NCBI RefSeq assembly: GCF_000374465.1
Contig: NZ_KB894531.1
Location: forward strand, 62,001 to 126,000
DNA from: Ahrensia kielensis DSM 5890
Lineage (GTDB): Bacteria; Pseudomonadota; Alphaproteobacteria; Rhizobiales; Rhizobiaceae
DNA length: 64,000 nucleotides
Reading direction: 5' to 3'
This document shows, piece by piece, positions 1-8,924 of this stretch; the first letter of the stretch is position 1; each line of letters begins with the position of its first letter. The position numbers were made by a program, and so were the translations under genes. The notes beneath the pieces were generated by a model, which saw nothing but the letters and a program-made list of their open reading frames with translations, did no database searches and was not told the origin of the DNA.

Positions 1-35
1 CTCTTAAAGTGCACAAATTGGACATCTGAATAGCC

Positions 36-126
36 CCGCGTTTCCTAGACACCCTGCTGGTTCAATTTTTGTTGTTTTTCAAAGTCTGCTGGTGACAGCA
101 TCCCGTTGTTTGCGGCAATGATAGAG
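36..126 (-). pseudogene. IS3-family transposase, C-terminal remnant
   Basis: Read leftward, this stretch encodes NNGMLSPADFEKQQ and then QQGV followed by a stop, which is the usual C-terminal tail of an IS3-family OrfB (rve-type) transposase. The frame is closed upstream by an in-frame TAG near 127, so only about 30 codons survive and the DDE core is gone. After the stop the reading ETRGYS is still visible, a motif commonly seen at the end of these elements. It is a dead fragment. Identification rests on recognising the tail motif only. Confidence 0.55.
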
Positions 127-270
127 GACTATTTATTGTGGCGGAAAGCCGTTACTAAAACTAATTCTACATATTTTCGCTACTGGCACGCCGTCGTCGC
201 CTTGCTTTAAATAAGTGCCTTTCGGGGCGTGCGTCTGTCCAGACAGTGGTTGAAATCAATATAGATCAAA

Positions 271-297
271 CTTGCGCGGTAATTTAGACCGCGCAAG
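271..297 (-). terminator. Hairpin ending the catabolic operon
   Basis: A perfect 10-bp inverted repeat (CTTGCGCGGT at 271-280, ACCGCGCAAG at 288-297, 7-nt loop) lies just after the stop of the leftward ThDP-enzyme gene. On the minus strand the stem is followed by TTTGAT, a weak U-tract. It probably terminates the leftward operon. Confidence 0.6.
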
Positions 298-312
298 CGA
301 GTGAAAATTGGA

Positions 313-2040
313 TCAAGCTATCCGATCACCTTTTTTCACTTTAACTGTCCGGTTATCTACGCCGGGCAACATTTTTGCGGGATCCCGCGTTACGATGATG
401 TCAAGCACTGACGGGCCTGAAGTGGACAAAGCCTCCTTAAGGGCTGCCTCAATATCTTCCGGCTTTTCAACACGGATGGCATGGCATCCCATCGCTTTAG
501 CGACCGCCGCATAATCGGTTTCCACCAGATCCGATGCGTGATAATTACCCTCGCCGTAGACTAGATGCTGAAGCGCTTTGACATAACCCGAAGCGGCATT
601 GTTCACGACGATTACGGTCAGGTCCAGCTTCAACCTCCGCGCGGTTTCCATCTCACCCAGCATCATATTAAAGCCGCCGTCACCCGTCAGCGCCAATACA
701 TTGCGCCCTTCCGCGCCAAGTGCAGCCCCCATGGCTCCGGGCAGTCCATAACCGATTGATGCAAAGCCCCTATCTGGTACGAAGCGTCGTCCCACCTCCT
801 TTGTATCGAAAAGAAGACCGGCCCAGTGAGCGGCGAAGCCACCGTCGGCCACCAGAATACCGTCGCTTGGGAGCGTTTTGTTGATCTCGGTCAGCAGACG
901 CGCCATCGAAACCGGCGTTTCTTCCGATTCAAGGTTTGCGCGCACGCTCTCGCGCCATTTCGTCATTTTTTTGGGCACCTCTTCAACATAAGACTTCAGG
1001 CGCTGGTGGGTTGATTCAGTACGCCCGCCAACTGTTTTCGCCAAGTCTTTCAAGGTCACGGATATATCTCCCCACAGGCATAGATCGGGTTCGATCGTGC
1101 GCCCGAACTCTTCTGCGACCAAATCGACATGGATGAGCGTTTTGCCTTGCGGCGGAACTGAGTACCGTTTCGTGGCGATTTCGCCGAGTTTGCAGCCAAG
1201 GGAAATGACAAGATCAGATTTTTCGATGAACTCGTTGGCGATACGGTCGTAGCGGCCAAACAGGCCAAGACTTAACTCTTCAACACAAGGAATTGAGCCT
1301 TTACCGGTCAGCGTGTGCGCGACTGGTATATTCAACGAACGTGCGAAGCGGGTGAGCTCTTCAGCAGCGCCGCTGAGGTGCACACCGCCACCTGCCAAAA
1401 TAACTGGACGTTCGGCCGCAGTAATGAGATCGGCCGCCCGGATGATATCGTCTTCATCAGGACGGCAACGCAGCGCAGGTACGCCGCGGTGACGCGGGTT
1501 GCCATAAAATTCCGCCTCATCGAATGCATACGTATCATGTGCAATATCCTCTGGGACATCCACAACGACTGGACCTGGCCTGCCGGACGTCGCAACGGCA
1601 AAAGCTCTGCGCATAAGCTCCGGTATCCGCGAAATCACTTCTACACGAATAATCTCTTTGCATGCTGGACGTAAAATCTCCACCTGGCGACTTTCTTGCG
1701 TCATATTCTTCCAGGAATGCTCACGGTGCGTATCACCGGCGAGAAGTACCATTGGGGTGCCAGCATTGAGTGCCTCCACCAGACCGGTGACAAGGTTCGT
1801 CGCTCCGGGTCCCAAAGTTGCATCTGAAAGGCCGACTCGCCCTGTTACCTTTGCGTAAGCATCTGCTGCGAATACTGCGGCACGCTCGTCATTAATGAGA
1901 TGATGTTTTAATCCTAGCCGGCGCGCGGCATCATAAAATGGCAACAATTGAAAGCCGCCCATGCCGAACATGGGGCCGCCATCAAATGCCTGCAGCATTC
2001 TGGCCAGCGCTTCACCGCCGCTTATCTCGATCTTTGTCAT
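313..2040 (-). CDS. Thiamine-diphosphate-dependent enzyme (acetolactate synthase-like family)
   Basis: The 575-residue product has the three-domain layout of the ThDP decarboxylase/synthase family: an N-terminal PYR domain with the conserved cofactor-activating glutamate in NDERAA (E52), a central transhydrogenase-like domain around residues 190-330, and a C-terminal PP domain with the ThDP/Mg motif GDG at 453-455 ending in NN at 480-481. These enzymes cleave or ligate C-C bonds of 2-oxo acids or 2-hydroxyacyl compounds; the actual substrate cannot be read from the sequence. I chose the ATG at 2040 because AAGGGAAA precedes it and homology begins there; the frame is open 216 nt further upstream into the amidase gene. 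It is the last gene of the leftward catabolic run, 37 nt after the amidase. Confidence 0.88.
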   Translation of the reverse strand: MTKIEISGGEALARMLQAFDGGPMFGMGGFQLLPFYDAARRLGLKHHLINDERAAVFAADAYAKVTGRVGLSDATLGPGATNLVTGLVEALNAGTPMVLLAGDTHREHSWKNMTQESRQVEILRPACKEIIRVEVISRIPELMRRAFAVATSGRPGPVVVDVPEDIAHDTYAFDEAEFYGNPRHRGVPALRCRPDEDDIIRAADLITAAERPVILAGGGVHLSGAAEELTRFARSLNIPVAHTLTGKGSIPCVEELSLGLFGRYDRIANEFIEKSDLVISLGCKLGEIATKRYSVPPQGKTLIHVDLVAEEFGRTIEPDLCLWGDISVTLKDLAKTVGGRTESTHQRLKSYVEEVPKKMTKWRESVRANLESEETPVSMARLLTEINKTLPSDGILVADGGFAAHWAGLLFDTKEVGRRFVPDRGFASIGYGLPGAMGAALGAEGRNVLALTGDGGFNMMLGEMETARRLKLDLTVIVVNNAASGYVKALQHLVYGEGNYHASDLVETDYAAVAKAMGCHAIRVEKPEDIEAALKEALSTSGPSVLDIIVTRDPAKMLPGVDNRTVKVKKGDRIA

Positions 2041-2077
2041 ATTGATTTCCCTTGTTTTAAATTGGGACCTGTCGCAT

Positions 2078-3484
2078 TCACGCAAGGCCCGAAGGACGGG
2101 CAAGGTGCCAGTCCGTTTGCAGTTGAATGGCGTGCGCAACCGATATAAGCAGGCGCTCCCGATAAGGTGCAGCCACCAACTGAATAGAAAGCGGAAGCCC
2201 TGCGGCATCAAAACCACACGGAACCGCAATGGCGCAAAGTCCGAAATAGCTCGCAAAACGGGTCAGTCTGCTAGGCGATAAATCGTTCTCGTCGAGCGCG
2301 TCCACCGGACGCGCCGATATAGGCAGAGTAGGCATAGCGATGAGGTCAAATGCCTCGAAACGGCGATGAAAACTGGCTCGACGCACGCGCCGCTCGGCAA
2401 GTGCGGCGGCGTATCGGTGAGCGGGGATCGATGCGCCTTTCAGGACTCGCCCTCTGGACGCCGGATCACCGGCTATGTCACTTTCGGCATCGCGGCCGCA
2501 TTCTGCGTAAGCCTCACTCGCAATGATCGTCCCGGTCGCCTCCTGCTCAGCCGCAAAGTCCATACTCTCACCCATCTCGAAGGTAGACGCTCTAAGCCGG
2601 GACAGAACATCCAAAGCTTTCCAAAATGCAGGCATCACATCTGCATCTGTGTCGCCAAGATCTTCACTACGCGGAACAGCGATTCTGAGGTTCTGCGGAA
2701 AATCATTTATGGCGGAGGTGAAATTTTCGGGCAGAACCCGCAATGTCTTGGGATCATGTGGATCAGGGCCATGGATGGCGTCTAAAAGTAGAGCAAGATC
2801 GCGGGCACTCCATGCCATCGGTCCCACAGTATCAAGTGTGCGGCTCACAAATGACATACCTGAATTGCTAACGCGGCCTTCTGTAACTTTTAGGCCCGTC
2901 AAGCCGCAAAAGGCAGAGGGAATTCTGATCGACCCTCCCGTGTCTGTCCCGATAGCGCCCATTGCCATTCCAGCTGCAACGGCCACAGCCGAACCGCTAC
3001 TGGACCCGCCCGGTGAGCGATGCACGTCTAGATCCCACGGGTTCCATGGCGTTCCCCATCCCTGGTTTGTGCCCCAGCCGCCAAAAGCGAATTCGACCAG
3101 ACTAGCCTTACCAATTATAACAGCCCCTGCACCCACCAAACGCCGCACGACTGTCGCAGTTGAGTCAGCAGCTGCGCGGCTAGAGCGGGTCAACGAGCCT
3201 GCCGCAGTGACATGTCCTTCAATATCCAGCAGGTCCTTGACTGCCACAGGAACCCCATGAAGTGGCCCTACAAAACTGCCTGCTTTGGCTTCGGCATCAC
3301 GCGCTTGAGCGACAGCCATCGCCTTTGCCGCGAACACCTCAGAAAACGCGCCCAGCTTGGCTCCGTGAAGCGAAATCTGACTTAAGCAATTCTGCGTGAG
3401 TTCCGCTGAAGAAAGACGTCCGTCTTTGATCCGAGCAGCCGCTTCCCACAGATCAAAGCTGTCTTTTATACCGTATTTCGTCAT
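2078..3484 (-). CDS. Amidase (amidase signature family)
   Basis: This 468-residue protein is an amidase-signature hydrolase. It has the glycine/serine-rich signature GGSSSGSA (159-166) and the Ser-cisSer-Lys triad, which I place at K83 (VAVKDLLD), S162 and S186 (GTDTGGSIRIP). The family hydrolyses amides or carbamates to acid plus ammonia or amine; substrate specificity is not predictable. The ATG at 3484 fits the family start; upstream in-frame codons lie inside the SDR stop region. It sits between the SDR and ThDP-enzyme genes in one direction with short gaps, so it probably serves the same pathway, for example releasing ammonia from an amide intermediate. Confidence 0.9.
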   Translation of the reverse strand: MTKYGIKDSFDLWEAAARIKDGRLSSAELTQNCLSQISLHGAKLGAFSEVFAAKAMAVAQARDAEAKAGSFVGPLHGVPVAVKDLLDIEGHVTAAGSLTRSSRAAADSTATVVRRLVGAGAVIIGKASLVEFAFGGWGTNQGWGTPWNPWDLDVHRSPGGSSSGSAVAVAAGMAMGAIGTDTGGSIRIPSAFCGLTGLKVTEGRVSNSGMSFVSRTLDTVGPMAWSARDLALLLDAIHGPDPHDPKTLRVLPENFTSAINDFPQNLRIAVPRSEDLGDTDADVMPAFWKALDVLSRLRASTFEMGESMDFAAEQEATGTIIASEAYAECGRDAESDIAGDPASRGRVLKGASIPAHRYAAALAERRVRRASFHRRFEAFDLIAMPTLPISARPVDALDENDLSPSRLTRFASYFGLCAIAVPCGFDAAGLPLSIQLVAAPYRERLLISVAHAIQLQTDWHLARPSGLA

Positions 3485-3494
3485 GTTTATTCCT

Positions 3495-4286
3495 TCAGGC
3501 CATCTTGCAACTGAGTGCGCCATCGACGGAAAGCAGAGCGCCTGAAACGTAGGAAGCATCATCGGAAGCTAGAAATGCGGCTACCTTTGCAACTTCCTGC
3601 GCTGTACCCATCCTGCCCGACGGACAACGTTGGGAACGCCGTTTCATTACCTCCTCGACGCCAGCCGGATCATCGGCGAAGGCAGATCTGACCATCGGAC
3701 TGTCGATGAGACCGGGCATTACGACATTCGAACGTATTCCATATTTGGCATGCGAAACCGCGAGCGAACGTGAAAAAAGGTTAAGAGCGGCCTTCGATGT
3801 GCCGTAGGCAACGTTAGGTGTCGCAGAGCTTACAATACTGGCTATCGACGAAATAAAAACGATTGATCCACGCTCTTCCTTCTTCATTCCGGGAAGCAGC
3901 GCTTGGGTGCAGCCAACCGCACCGCCAAGGTTTGCCTGCATTGTGCTGTTCAATGCTTCGGGCGTCAGGTCCTCAATATCGCCCATCGTTTGTATGCCGA
4001 CATTGAATACACCGATGGTAATAGGACCGGCCTCTGTGGCGAAAGCATCTACTGCGGCCTTAACTGCGTTGGCATCAGTGACATCCGCTTGGGCAGCACG
4101 CCCAGAAAAACCTTCCTGTATAATAGCGTCTGCGGTTTCACGGGCGTTATCGAGGCTGGCATCAATGCATAAGACATTCTTGCCGCGCCGCGCCAACTCA
4201 AGCGCTATAGCGCGGCCAATCCCTTCTCGCCCTCCGCGTGATCCTGCTCCGAACACGACGGCTGCTTCTGACAAGGTTTGCGTCAT
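3495..4286 (-). CDS. SDR-family oxidoreductase
   Basis: The 263-residue protein is a classical short-chain dehydrogenase/reductase. It has a Gly-rich NAD(P)-binding motif at about 13-24 (GAGSRGGREGIG), a catalytic serine at S146/S147, and YxxxK at Y161/K165. An acidic residue, D42, at the end of the second beta strand (LCIDAS) suggests NAD preference. It would oxidise or reduce a hydroxyl/keto group of an unknown intermediate. Its start overlaps the stop of the upstream aldolase gene by 4 nt (ATGA), indicating translational coupling; the amidase follows after 10 nt. Confidence 0.9.
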   Translation of the reverse strand: MTQTLSEAAVVFGAGSRGGREGIGRAIALELARRGKNVLCIDASLDNARETADAIIQEGFSGRAAQADVTDANAVKAAVDAFATEAGPITIGVFNVGIQTMGDIEDLTPEALNSTMQANLGGAVGCTQALLPGMKKEERGSIVFISSIASIVSSATPNVAYGTSKAALNLFSRSLAVSHAKYGIRSNVVMPGLIDSPMVRSAFADDPAGVEEVMKRRSQRCPSGRMGTAQEVAKVAAFLASDDASYVSGALLSVDGALSCKMA

Positions 4287-4969
4287 ATTGCCATCCTCGC
4301 CTTAAATTCGGCCATTCCAATGCGCAGAAAATCGTTTGCATGGCAGTAAAGGAAGGTCGCTCCGGTTTTTTGAATCGCTCGTACATTCTTCTCTGTAACC
4401 AACATTCCAGCAGATTTTCCGGCAGAAACAATACGCGAAGTAGTGCGCTCGACGAGTTCTGCGACTTCCGGGACATCCAACCGTCCACCATGGCCGAGGC
4501 TCTTTGACAAATCGACAGGGCCAATGAAGAAGGCATCAATGCCATCAACCGCCAGCATGTCGTCGAGGGAATCGATAGCTTCAAGGCTCTCGACCTGTAC
4601 AACGACAGTCTTTTGCTCGTAGTTTTTCGGGAATACATAGCGCACGGTATCAACGATTTGCTCGGCAGTCTCCGCTGTGTCTACACGTGGTGCGACGATG
4701 CCGTCGACCCCGCGCAGCATCATGCGCTCGATCATCCATGGCTCGCGCGACCATAGCCTGACCAGTGAAGTCACGTTTCCAAGCCGGGCCGCTCTCGCCA
4801 TATTTTCGACGCTCTCAATGTCAGGGCTGCCTTGTTCGCAGTCAAAGAAGACAGCGTCGCAACCGATGGCACAAAGATAGTTCACCAACCCCGGTGACGG
4901 ATGGTCAACATTGACGACCAGCATTGGAATGCCGTCCCTCAGCTTTGCGTTGAAGTTCGTTTTATTCAT
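4283..4969 (-). CDS. HpcH/HpaI aldolase family protein with altered active site
   Basis: The 228-residue protein has the HpcH/HpaI (class II, metal-dependent pyruvate aldolase) fold signatures: FFDCEQGSPD, R71 in LVRLW, VDGIVAPRV, a metal-binding glutamate in VVQVESLEAID, and FFIGPVDLSKSLG. Family members cleave 2-oxo-4-hydroxy acids to pyruvate plus an aldehyde. The histidine that acts as catalytic base in HpaI (H45 in the E. coli enzyme, motif EH) is glutamine here (Q46), while the arginine equivalent to HpaI R70 is kept, so specificity or mechanism may differ. The ATG directly abuts the stop of the TRAP large permease gene (TAAATG). Confidence 0.85.
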   Translation of the reverse strand: MNKTNFNAKLRDGIPMLVVNVDHPSPGLVNYLCAIGCDAVFFDCEQGSPDIESVENMARAARLGNVTSLVRLWSREPWMIERMMLRGVDGIVAPRVDTAETAEQIVDTVRYVFPKNYEQKTVVVQVESLEAIDSLDDMLAVDGIDAFFIGPVDLSKSLGHGGRLDVPEVAELVERTTSRIVSAGKSAGMLVTEKNVRAIQKTGATFLYCHANDFLRIGMAEFKARMAI

Positions 4970-6268
4970 TTATTTAAGCACTCCGAGCGCGATAGACGGG
5001 GCGGCTATCAAAACCGCGATAAGAGCCAAATCGGCCAATATAAAAGGGATCGAACCGATGAATACGTCCTTCACCGAGATCCCTTTGACGGTCCCTGCAA
5101 CGACGAAGGCATTTACTCCGATGGGCGGGGTAACAGCACCAATCTCAATCGTCTTGGTGACAAGTATGCCAAACAGTACGGGGTTGATATCGGACTGCAG
5201 TACGATTGGGAAAACGATTGGCATTGTCAGGAAGATCGTCGAAATACCATCGATGAAGCAGCCCAGAATCAGAAATGGAATCAAGAGCAAAATCGTCATC
5301 TGGGTCGGTCCGAGGTCGAGACTGCCCGCCCAAGACGCAACCAGTTGCGGAATTTGGGACGTAGCCAAGGCCGTACTGAAAAGAGCAGAACCGGCAATGA
5401 GCAACATGATTGTTGCGGTTGCCGATCCACTGTTCAAAAGCCCGTCCTTGAGAGACTTCAGTCGTTCCGAACCGCGGAACATTGTAATCAGAAGCGCTGC
5501 ACCGGCACCGAAGGCGGCAGTTTCTGTTGCAGTCGCAATCCCGAAATAGAGCGGAACCATTACTAAGGCGAAAAGTAAAACAATCTCCCAAGAACTCAGA
5601 AGTGTCGTAAAGCGCCGGCGCAGCGGGGCCTTGGGTAATGCAGTTGCAGAGCGGGTTTTAGGACTCATCCGGACCATCAGCCAAATGGTCCCCGCATAGG
5701 CAAATGCCGAGAAGACGCCAGGAATAATTGCAGCCAGAAACAGGTCGGCAATGGGTGCCTGTGTGGCGATAGAATAAATCACAAGAATACTGCTGGGCGG
5801 GATCAGTACGCCAAGCGTTCCGGCGGTTGCGACAGTTGCGCCCGCCATTTTCGCACTGTATCCACTCTTCAGCATTTCAGGCACTGTGATTTTTGCCATC
5901 GTCGCTGCAGTGGCAATACTTGAGCCGCTTACGGCGGCAAAACCCGCGCAGGCAAAAACAGTGGCAATTGGCAGACCGCCCGATACATGACCGAACCAAG
6001 CTTTTGCCGTATCAAAGGCACGGCCGGTAATTCCGGCGGCAAAGGCCATATGGCCCATAAATAAAAACAGCGGGATAGTGATAAGGCTGAGCTCGCCAAT
6101 TGACGAATATGGCAGTCCTGACAGGATAAATGTTGCACCAGCAATGCCGCTGGTCAAAAGCACCCCGGCACCACCCATGAGCAGAAGAGCAAACGCAATT
6201 GGCACGCCCAGTACCAAGAGTGTAATCAAGCCTGCAATTATTATAAGGCCGACGGTAAACGGATCCAT
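4970..6268 (-). CDS. TRAP transporter large permease (DctM type)
   Basis: This 432-residue polytopic protein is the large membrane subunit of a tripartite ATP-independent periplasmic transporter. It is almost entirely hydrophobic segments and carries family motifs such as GVPIAFALLLMG near the N-terminus, SGSSIATAATM and GAVTPPIGVNAFVV. It couples sodium-driven uptake of an organic acid-like solute to the DctP/DctQ partners encoded just upstream. I chose the ATG at 6268 (MDPFTV); the frame extends further upstream but into the DctQ gene. The gap to DctQ is 10 nt and the aldolase gene begins immediately after the stop. Confidence 0.93.
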   Translation of the reverse strand: MDPFTVGLIIIAGLITLLVLGVPIAFALLLMGGAGVLLTSGIAGATFILSGLPYSSIGELSLITIPLFLFMGHMAFAAGITGRAFDTAKAWFGHVSGGLPIATVFACAGFAAVSGSSIATAATMAKITVPEMLKSGYSAKMAGATVATAGTLGVLIPPSSILVIYSIATQAPIADLFLAAIIPGVFSAFAYAGTIWLMVRMSPKTRSATALPKAPLRRRFTTLLSSWEIVLLFALVMVPLYFGIATATETAAFGAGAALLITMFRGSERLKSLKDGLLNSGSATATIMLLIAGSALFSTALATSQIPQLVASWAGSLDLGPTQMTILLLIPFLILGCFIDGISTIFLTMPIVFPIVLQSDINPVLFGILVTKTIEIGAVTPPIGVNAFVVAGTVKGISVKDVFIGSIPFILADLALIAVLIAAPSIALGVLK

Positions 6269-6278
6269 TTTATAAGTC

Positions 6279-6842
6279 CTAAATTTCGGCTGTATATTCG
6301 GATATATCTTCAGGGCCGCGTTTAGGCGACGGCGCCCAATCCGGCGCGACAACTCTGAACAAGTCGATGAGAAGCTGTACGGTTAACATCCAAAAACCCA
6401 AAGCAATTACGATACGGGCTGGCCAGACGGGGAAAGAAATCACCGAGAACGTAGATTCATTGATCGAATAAGCCATAATTGCCCGAGTTGTGGTCAACCA
6501 CGCAAACGTTCCAGCGACGATCAGCTGCGCTGTATAAATCAGAAACCGGCTTGCCGGGACGAGACCTTCTGGCAAATTGTCCAAAAGAACACGCACTTGA
6601 AAATGCTCCTTGCGACACTGGGCGCCTGCCTGCGCAAGGAAAACAAGAACCACAAGTGTCAATATATTAAACTCGGGAATTCCCTGCATCGCATATGACG
6701 CATAGGAACGTGTCAGCGCATCGGGCACGATTGTCACGATAAACAGGATAATTCCAATACCCGATAAGGCGCCGGCGCCGAGGTTAAAGCACTCGACAAT
6801 GTCGAGCGCCTTTTTGGTTCTTTCGCGTATTGCGTTTTCCAC
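6279..6842 (-). CDS. TRAP transporter small permease (DctQ type)
   Basis: The 187-residue protein has four predicted membrane helices and the size typical of DctQ small TRAP permeases. The cytoplasmic N-terminus is followed by helix 1 near residues 25-45, a QAGAQCRKEHFQV motif (the family's conserved E-H region) and a last helix near 140-165. The start is GTG, preceded by a strong GGGGG Shine-Dalgarno. It lies 10 nt after the solute-binding protein gene and 10 nt before the large permease gene, the normal TRAP P-Q-M order. Confidence 0.88.
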   Translation of the reverse strand: MENAIRERTKKALDIVECFNLGAGALSGIGIILFIVTIVPDALTRSYASYAMQGIPEFNILTLVVLVFLAQAGAQCRKEHFQVRVLLDNLPEGLVPASRFLIYTAQLIVAGTFAWLTTTRAIMAYSINESTFSVISFPVWPARIVIALGFWMLTVQLLIDLFRVVAPDWAPSPKRGPEDISEYTAEI

Positions 6843-6852
6843 GCGTTACCCC

Positions 6853-7941
6853 CTACTTGCCCTGTTTGGCGACGTAGCGCTCAATGCCGGAAACATAAGG
6901 CCGCTCAGTCGCTTTCTGCTCTACGATATCGCGGTAGCGTTCAAAGAATGCATCCGGATCGTCGACGGAGCCCGCCGCCCGGCCCTTCCAGACATCATAT
7001 GCCGCTTCAAAGCCCGGTCCGCTCCATGCTTCGGCTTCTTCGTCTGAAATCTCAACGACTGTAACCTCGGGTGAGGATGACAGCTTTTCGACCATTGTTT
7101 CGACTTCCTTGTCGAGTTCATCGACATAGTGACCGGCCATTTCATCAGCGACTTCTTCCATCACAGCGCGGGTATTTTCATCCAGCGCTTCCCACTTCTG
7201 CTTGTTCATCACAACGGTGACAACCGCGTAACTGCCCGAACCGCCGGCATCGGAAACATAGGGAATGATGTCAGCCAGGCCGGTCTTTACAGCCTGGTCA
7301 AACGGGGTTGCGCTCACGCCGTCAACGCCGCCGCGCTGAATGAGATCGAGTGCTTCAGACCACGGAATTCCAACCGGAGTAGCGCCAAGAGCGGCGAGCG
7401 CATCAGCCACACCAAGCGTAACACGGATGCGCTGTCCTTTGAGGTCGGCAGGAGTGCGGACTTCCTTATTTGTCCAAAGGGTGTTCTCGCCTGACCCCAT
7501 GGCAAACAGTAGATGTTGATTGTATTTATCGAACTCGGCCTTCAATTCGTCCCCGTTCTCATACATTTCTTTGAAAGCAGAGGTTGTGGCGTAGGGGTTG
7601 CTTGTCACATACGGCAGAAGCACTCCCGTCAGCGGAAACTGCTCGGGTTCAAAAGCGCCCGGCACAGTGACTGCGATGTCTGTTGCGCCTGCTGTTACGC
7701 CCGGAGAAAGCTCACGCGCCTTCAAAAGACTACCGCCATAGTACGTTTCAAAAGTCACATTGCCATTCGTGCGACGGGTCACTTCATCAATGAAATATTT
7801 TGCGGCGACTTCGTAAAAATCAGTAGATGAATAGAGGCTGGCATAGCGCAGTTTGACCTGCTCTTGAGCCAAAGCCGGGTAGGCTGTCGCAGACGACAGT
7901 ACAGTAAATAGCGTTGCCGCCACGAGTTTGCGAAATTTCAT
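6853..7941 (-). CDS. TRAP transporter solute-binding protein (DctP family)
   Basis: The 362-residue product begins with a signal peptide ending about ALA-QE at residue 25. It then shows the DctP/YiaO-type fold: GGSLLKARELSPGVTAGATDIAV, a DLKGQRIRV segment containing the arginine that usually salt-bridges the carboxylate of the ligand, and VDGVSATPFDQAVKTG. The ligand is unknown but is most often an organic acid. The ATG at 7941 has an AAGGAAGG-type ribosome site; an upstream in-frame start would destroy the signal peptide. It is the first transport gene after iclR and the likely head of the catabolic operon. Confidence 0.92.
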   Translation of the reverse strand: MKFRKLVAATLFTVLSSATAYPALAQEQVKLRYASLYSSTDFYEVAAKYFIDEVTRRTNGNVTFETYYGGSLLKARELSPGVTAGATDIAVTVPGAFEPEQFPLTGVLLPYVTSNPYATTSAFKEMYENGDELKAEFDKYNQHLLFAMGSGENTLWTNKEVRTPADLKGQRIRVTLGVADALAALGATPVGIPWSEALDLIQRGGVDGVSATPFDQAVKTGLADIIPYVSDAGGSGSYAVVTVVMNKQKWEALDENTRAVMEEVADEMAGHYVDELDKEVETMVEKLSSSPEVTVVEISDEEAEAWSGPGFEAAYDVWKGRAAGSVDDPDAFFERYRDIVEQKATERPYVSGIERYVAKQGK

Positions 7942-8008
7942 AACATTACCTTCCTTGTTAATATTTTCAGTCAACTTTCAGCTTTAAATGGGATTCCTGC
8001 TGTCTCCT

Positions 8009-8776
8009 CTAGCGCTCTCCTCCGCCGTATTCCGAGGAGAGCAACGAGACTTCGTGTTTAAGGCGCGCCAGCGCAGATTCTTGTCGAGCCTGATCAAGGC
8101 GTGTGCGGATAGCTGCGATACTCAGAGATGCGATCGGCCTATCGTCTTGGTCGAATACAGGCATACCGACAGCGCACATTTCGGCGACCACATCGCCTTC
8201 GACCCAAGAGAAGCCGGCATCACGTGTTCTTTGTACAGCTTCTCGCAAACTGTGTGTGGTAAACCCCGGATAGTCCGCGAGGCGCTTCTCTTCGGCGTCG
8301 ATGACCTGTTCACGGTCCACCTCGTCGAGAAAACTGAGAAGAGCGAGACTGCCGGCTCCGACACCCAGCGGGCGGCGCTCACCAGGCTGTAATGTCATAG
8401 GACGGACCGGGTAGGTTCCGTCCGCCCGGTCGATACAAATTGCAAAAGGACCGGAGCGGACTTGAAGAAAAGAAACGTCACCCGGATCATCCGCAAGGCG
8501 CTCCAGCGCATCCCGCGACATTCCCTTGATGTCAAACATTCTGGACGCCGCGTTGCCAAGTGAAAGGGCCTCCGCTCCAAGAGAAAAAAGCCGGCCGGAC
8601 TTCTTTCGAACCAAACCTTCTTTAACAAGGGCGCCGAGCAAACGGTGCATGGTCGGCTGAGGTAATCCTGTCTTGGCGGATAGATCACTGGCTCGCATCC
8701 CGCCATCCGGACCTGCCGCAATAGCACGAAGAACCGTCATCGCTCTTGTCAACAATTGTATATCGCCGGACGCCAT
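8009..8776 (-). CDS. IclR-family transcriptional regulator
   Basis: The 255-residue protein has an N-terminal winged helix-turn-helix (about 5-65, including LSAKTGLPQPTMHRLLGALVKE) and an IclR effector-binding domain (about 80-250). IclR proteins usually repress or activate adjacent catabolic operons in response to a pathway metabolite. The gene lies between the TRAP operon (67 nt downstream, same strand) and the divergent class II aldolase gene, so it probably controls both. I prefer the ATG at 8776, which has AGGTGA six bases upstream, over the in-frame GTG at 8785. A 15-bp palindrome overlaps this ribosome site. Confidence 0.9.
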   Translation of the reverse strand: MASGDIQLLTRAMTVLRAIAAGPDGGMRASDLSAKTGLPQPTMHRLLGALVKEGLVRKKSGRLFSLGAEALSLGNAASRMFDIKGMSRDALERLADDPGDVSFLQVRSGPFAICIDRADGTYPVRPMTLQPGERRPLGVGAGSLALLSFLDEVDREQVIDAEEKRLADYPGFTTHSLREAVQRTRDAGFSWVEGDVVAEMCAVGMPVFDQDDRPIASLSIAAIRTRLDQARQESALARLKHEVSLLSSEYGGGER

Positions 8777-8779
8777 TAT

Positions 8780-8794
8780 ATTCACCTAGTGAAT
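8780..8794. promoter_or_regulatory. Candidate IclR operator overlapping its own ribosome binding site
   Basis: ATTCAC-CTA-GTGAAT is a perfect inverted repeat with 6-bp arms and a 3-bp centre. It sits in the intergenic region between the IclR gene and the divergent aldolase gene and covers the AGGTGA ribosome site of the IclR gene. Its length matches IclR-family operators, so autoregulation is plausible, but this is inferred from symmetry and location only. Confidence 0.4.
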
Positions 8795-8924
8795 TTATTC
8801 ATACAATAATTACCGTACTGTAAATATATCACTTGTCAATAGGGCTGATATCCTTCATTTTCAGCGAGCCAATCGCCGCGTTTTCGCGGAAAAAAATCTT
8901 AATTGATCAGGAAAAGGAAATCCG

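Noticed and set aside
2523-3260. Rightward open frame of 245 codons opposite the amidase
   Set aside because: Antisense to the conserved amidase signature; Ser/Pro/Arg-rich translation typical of a shadow.
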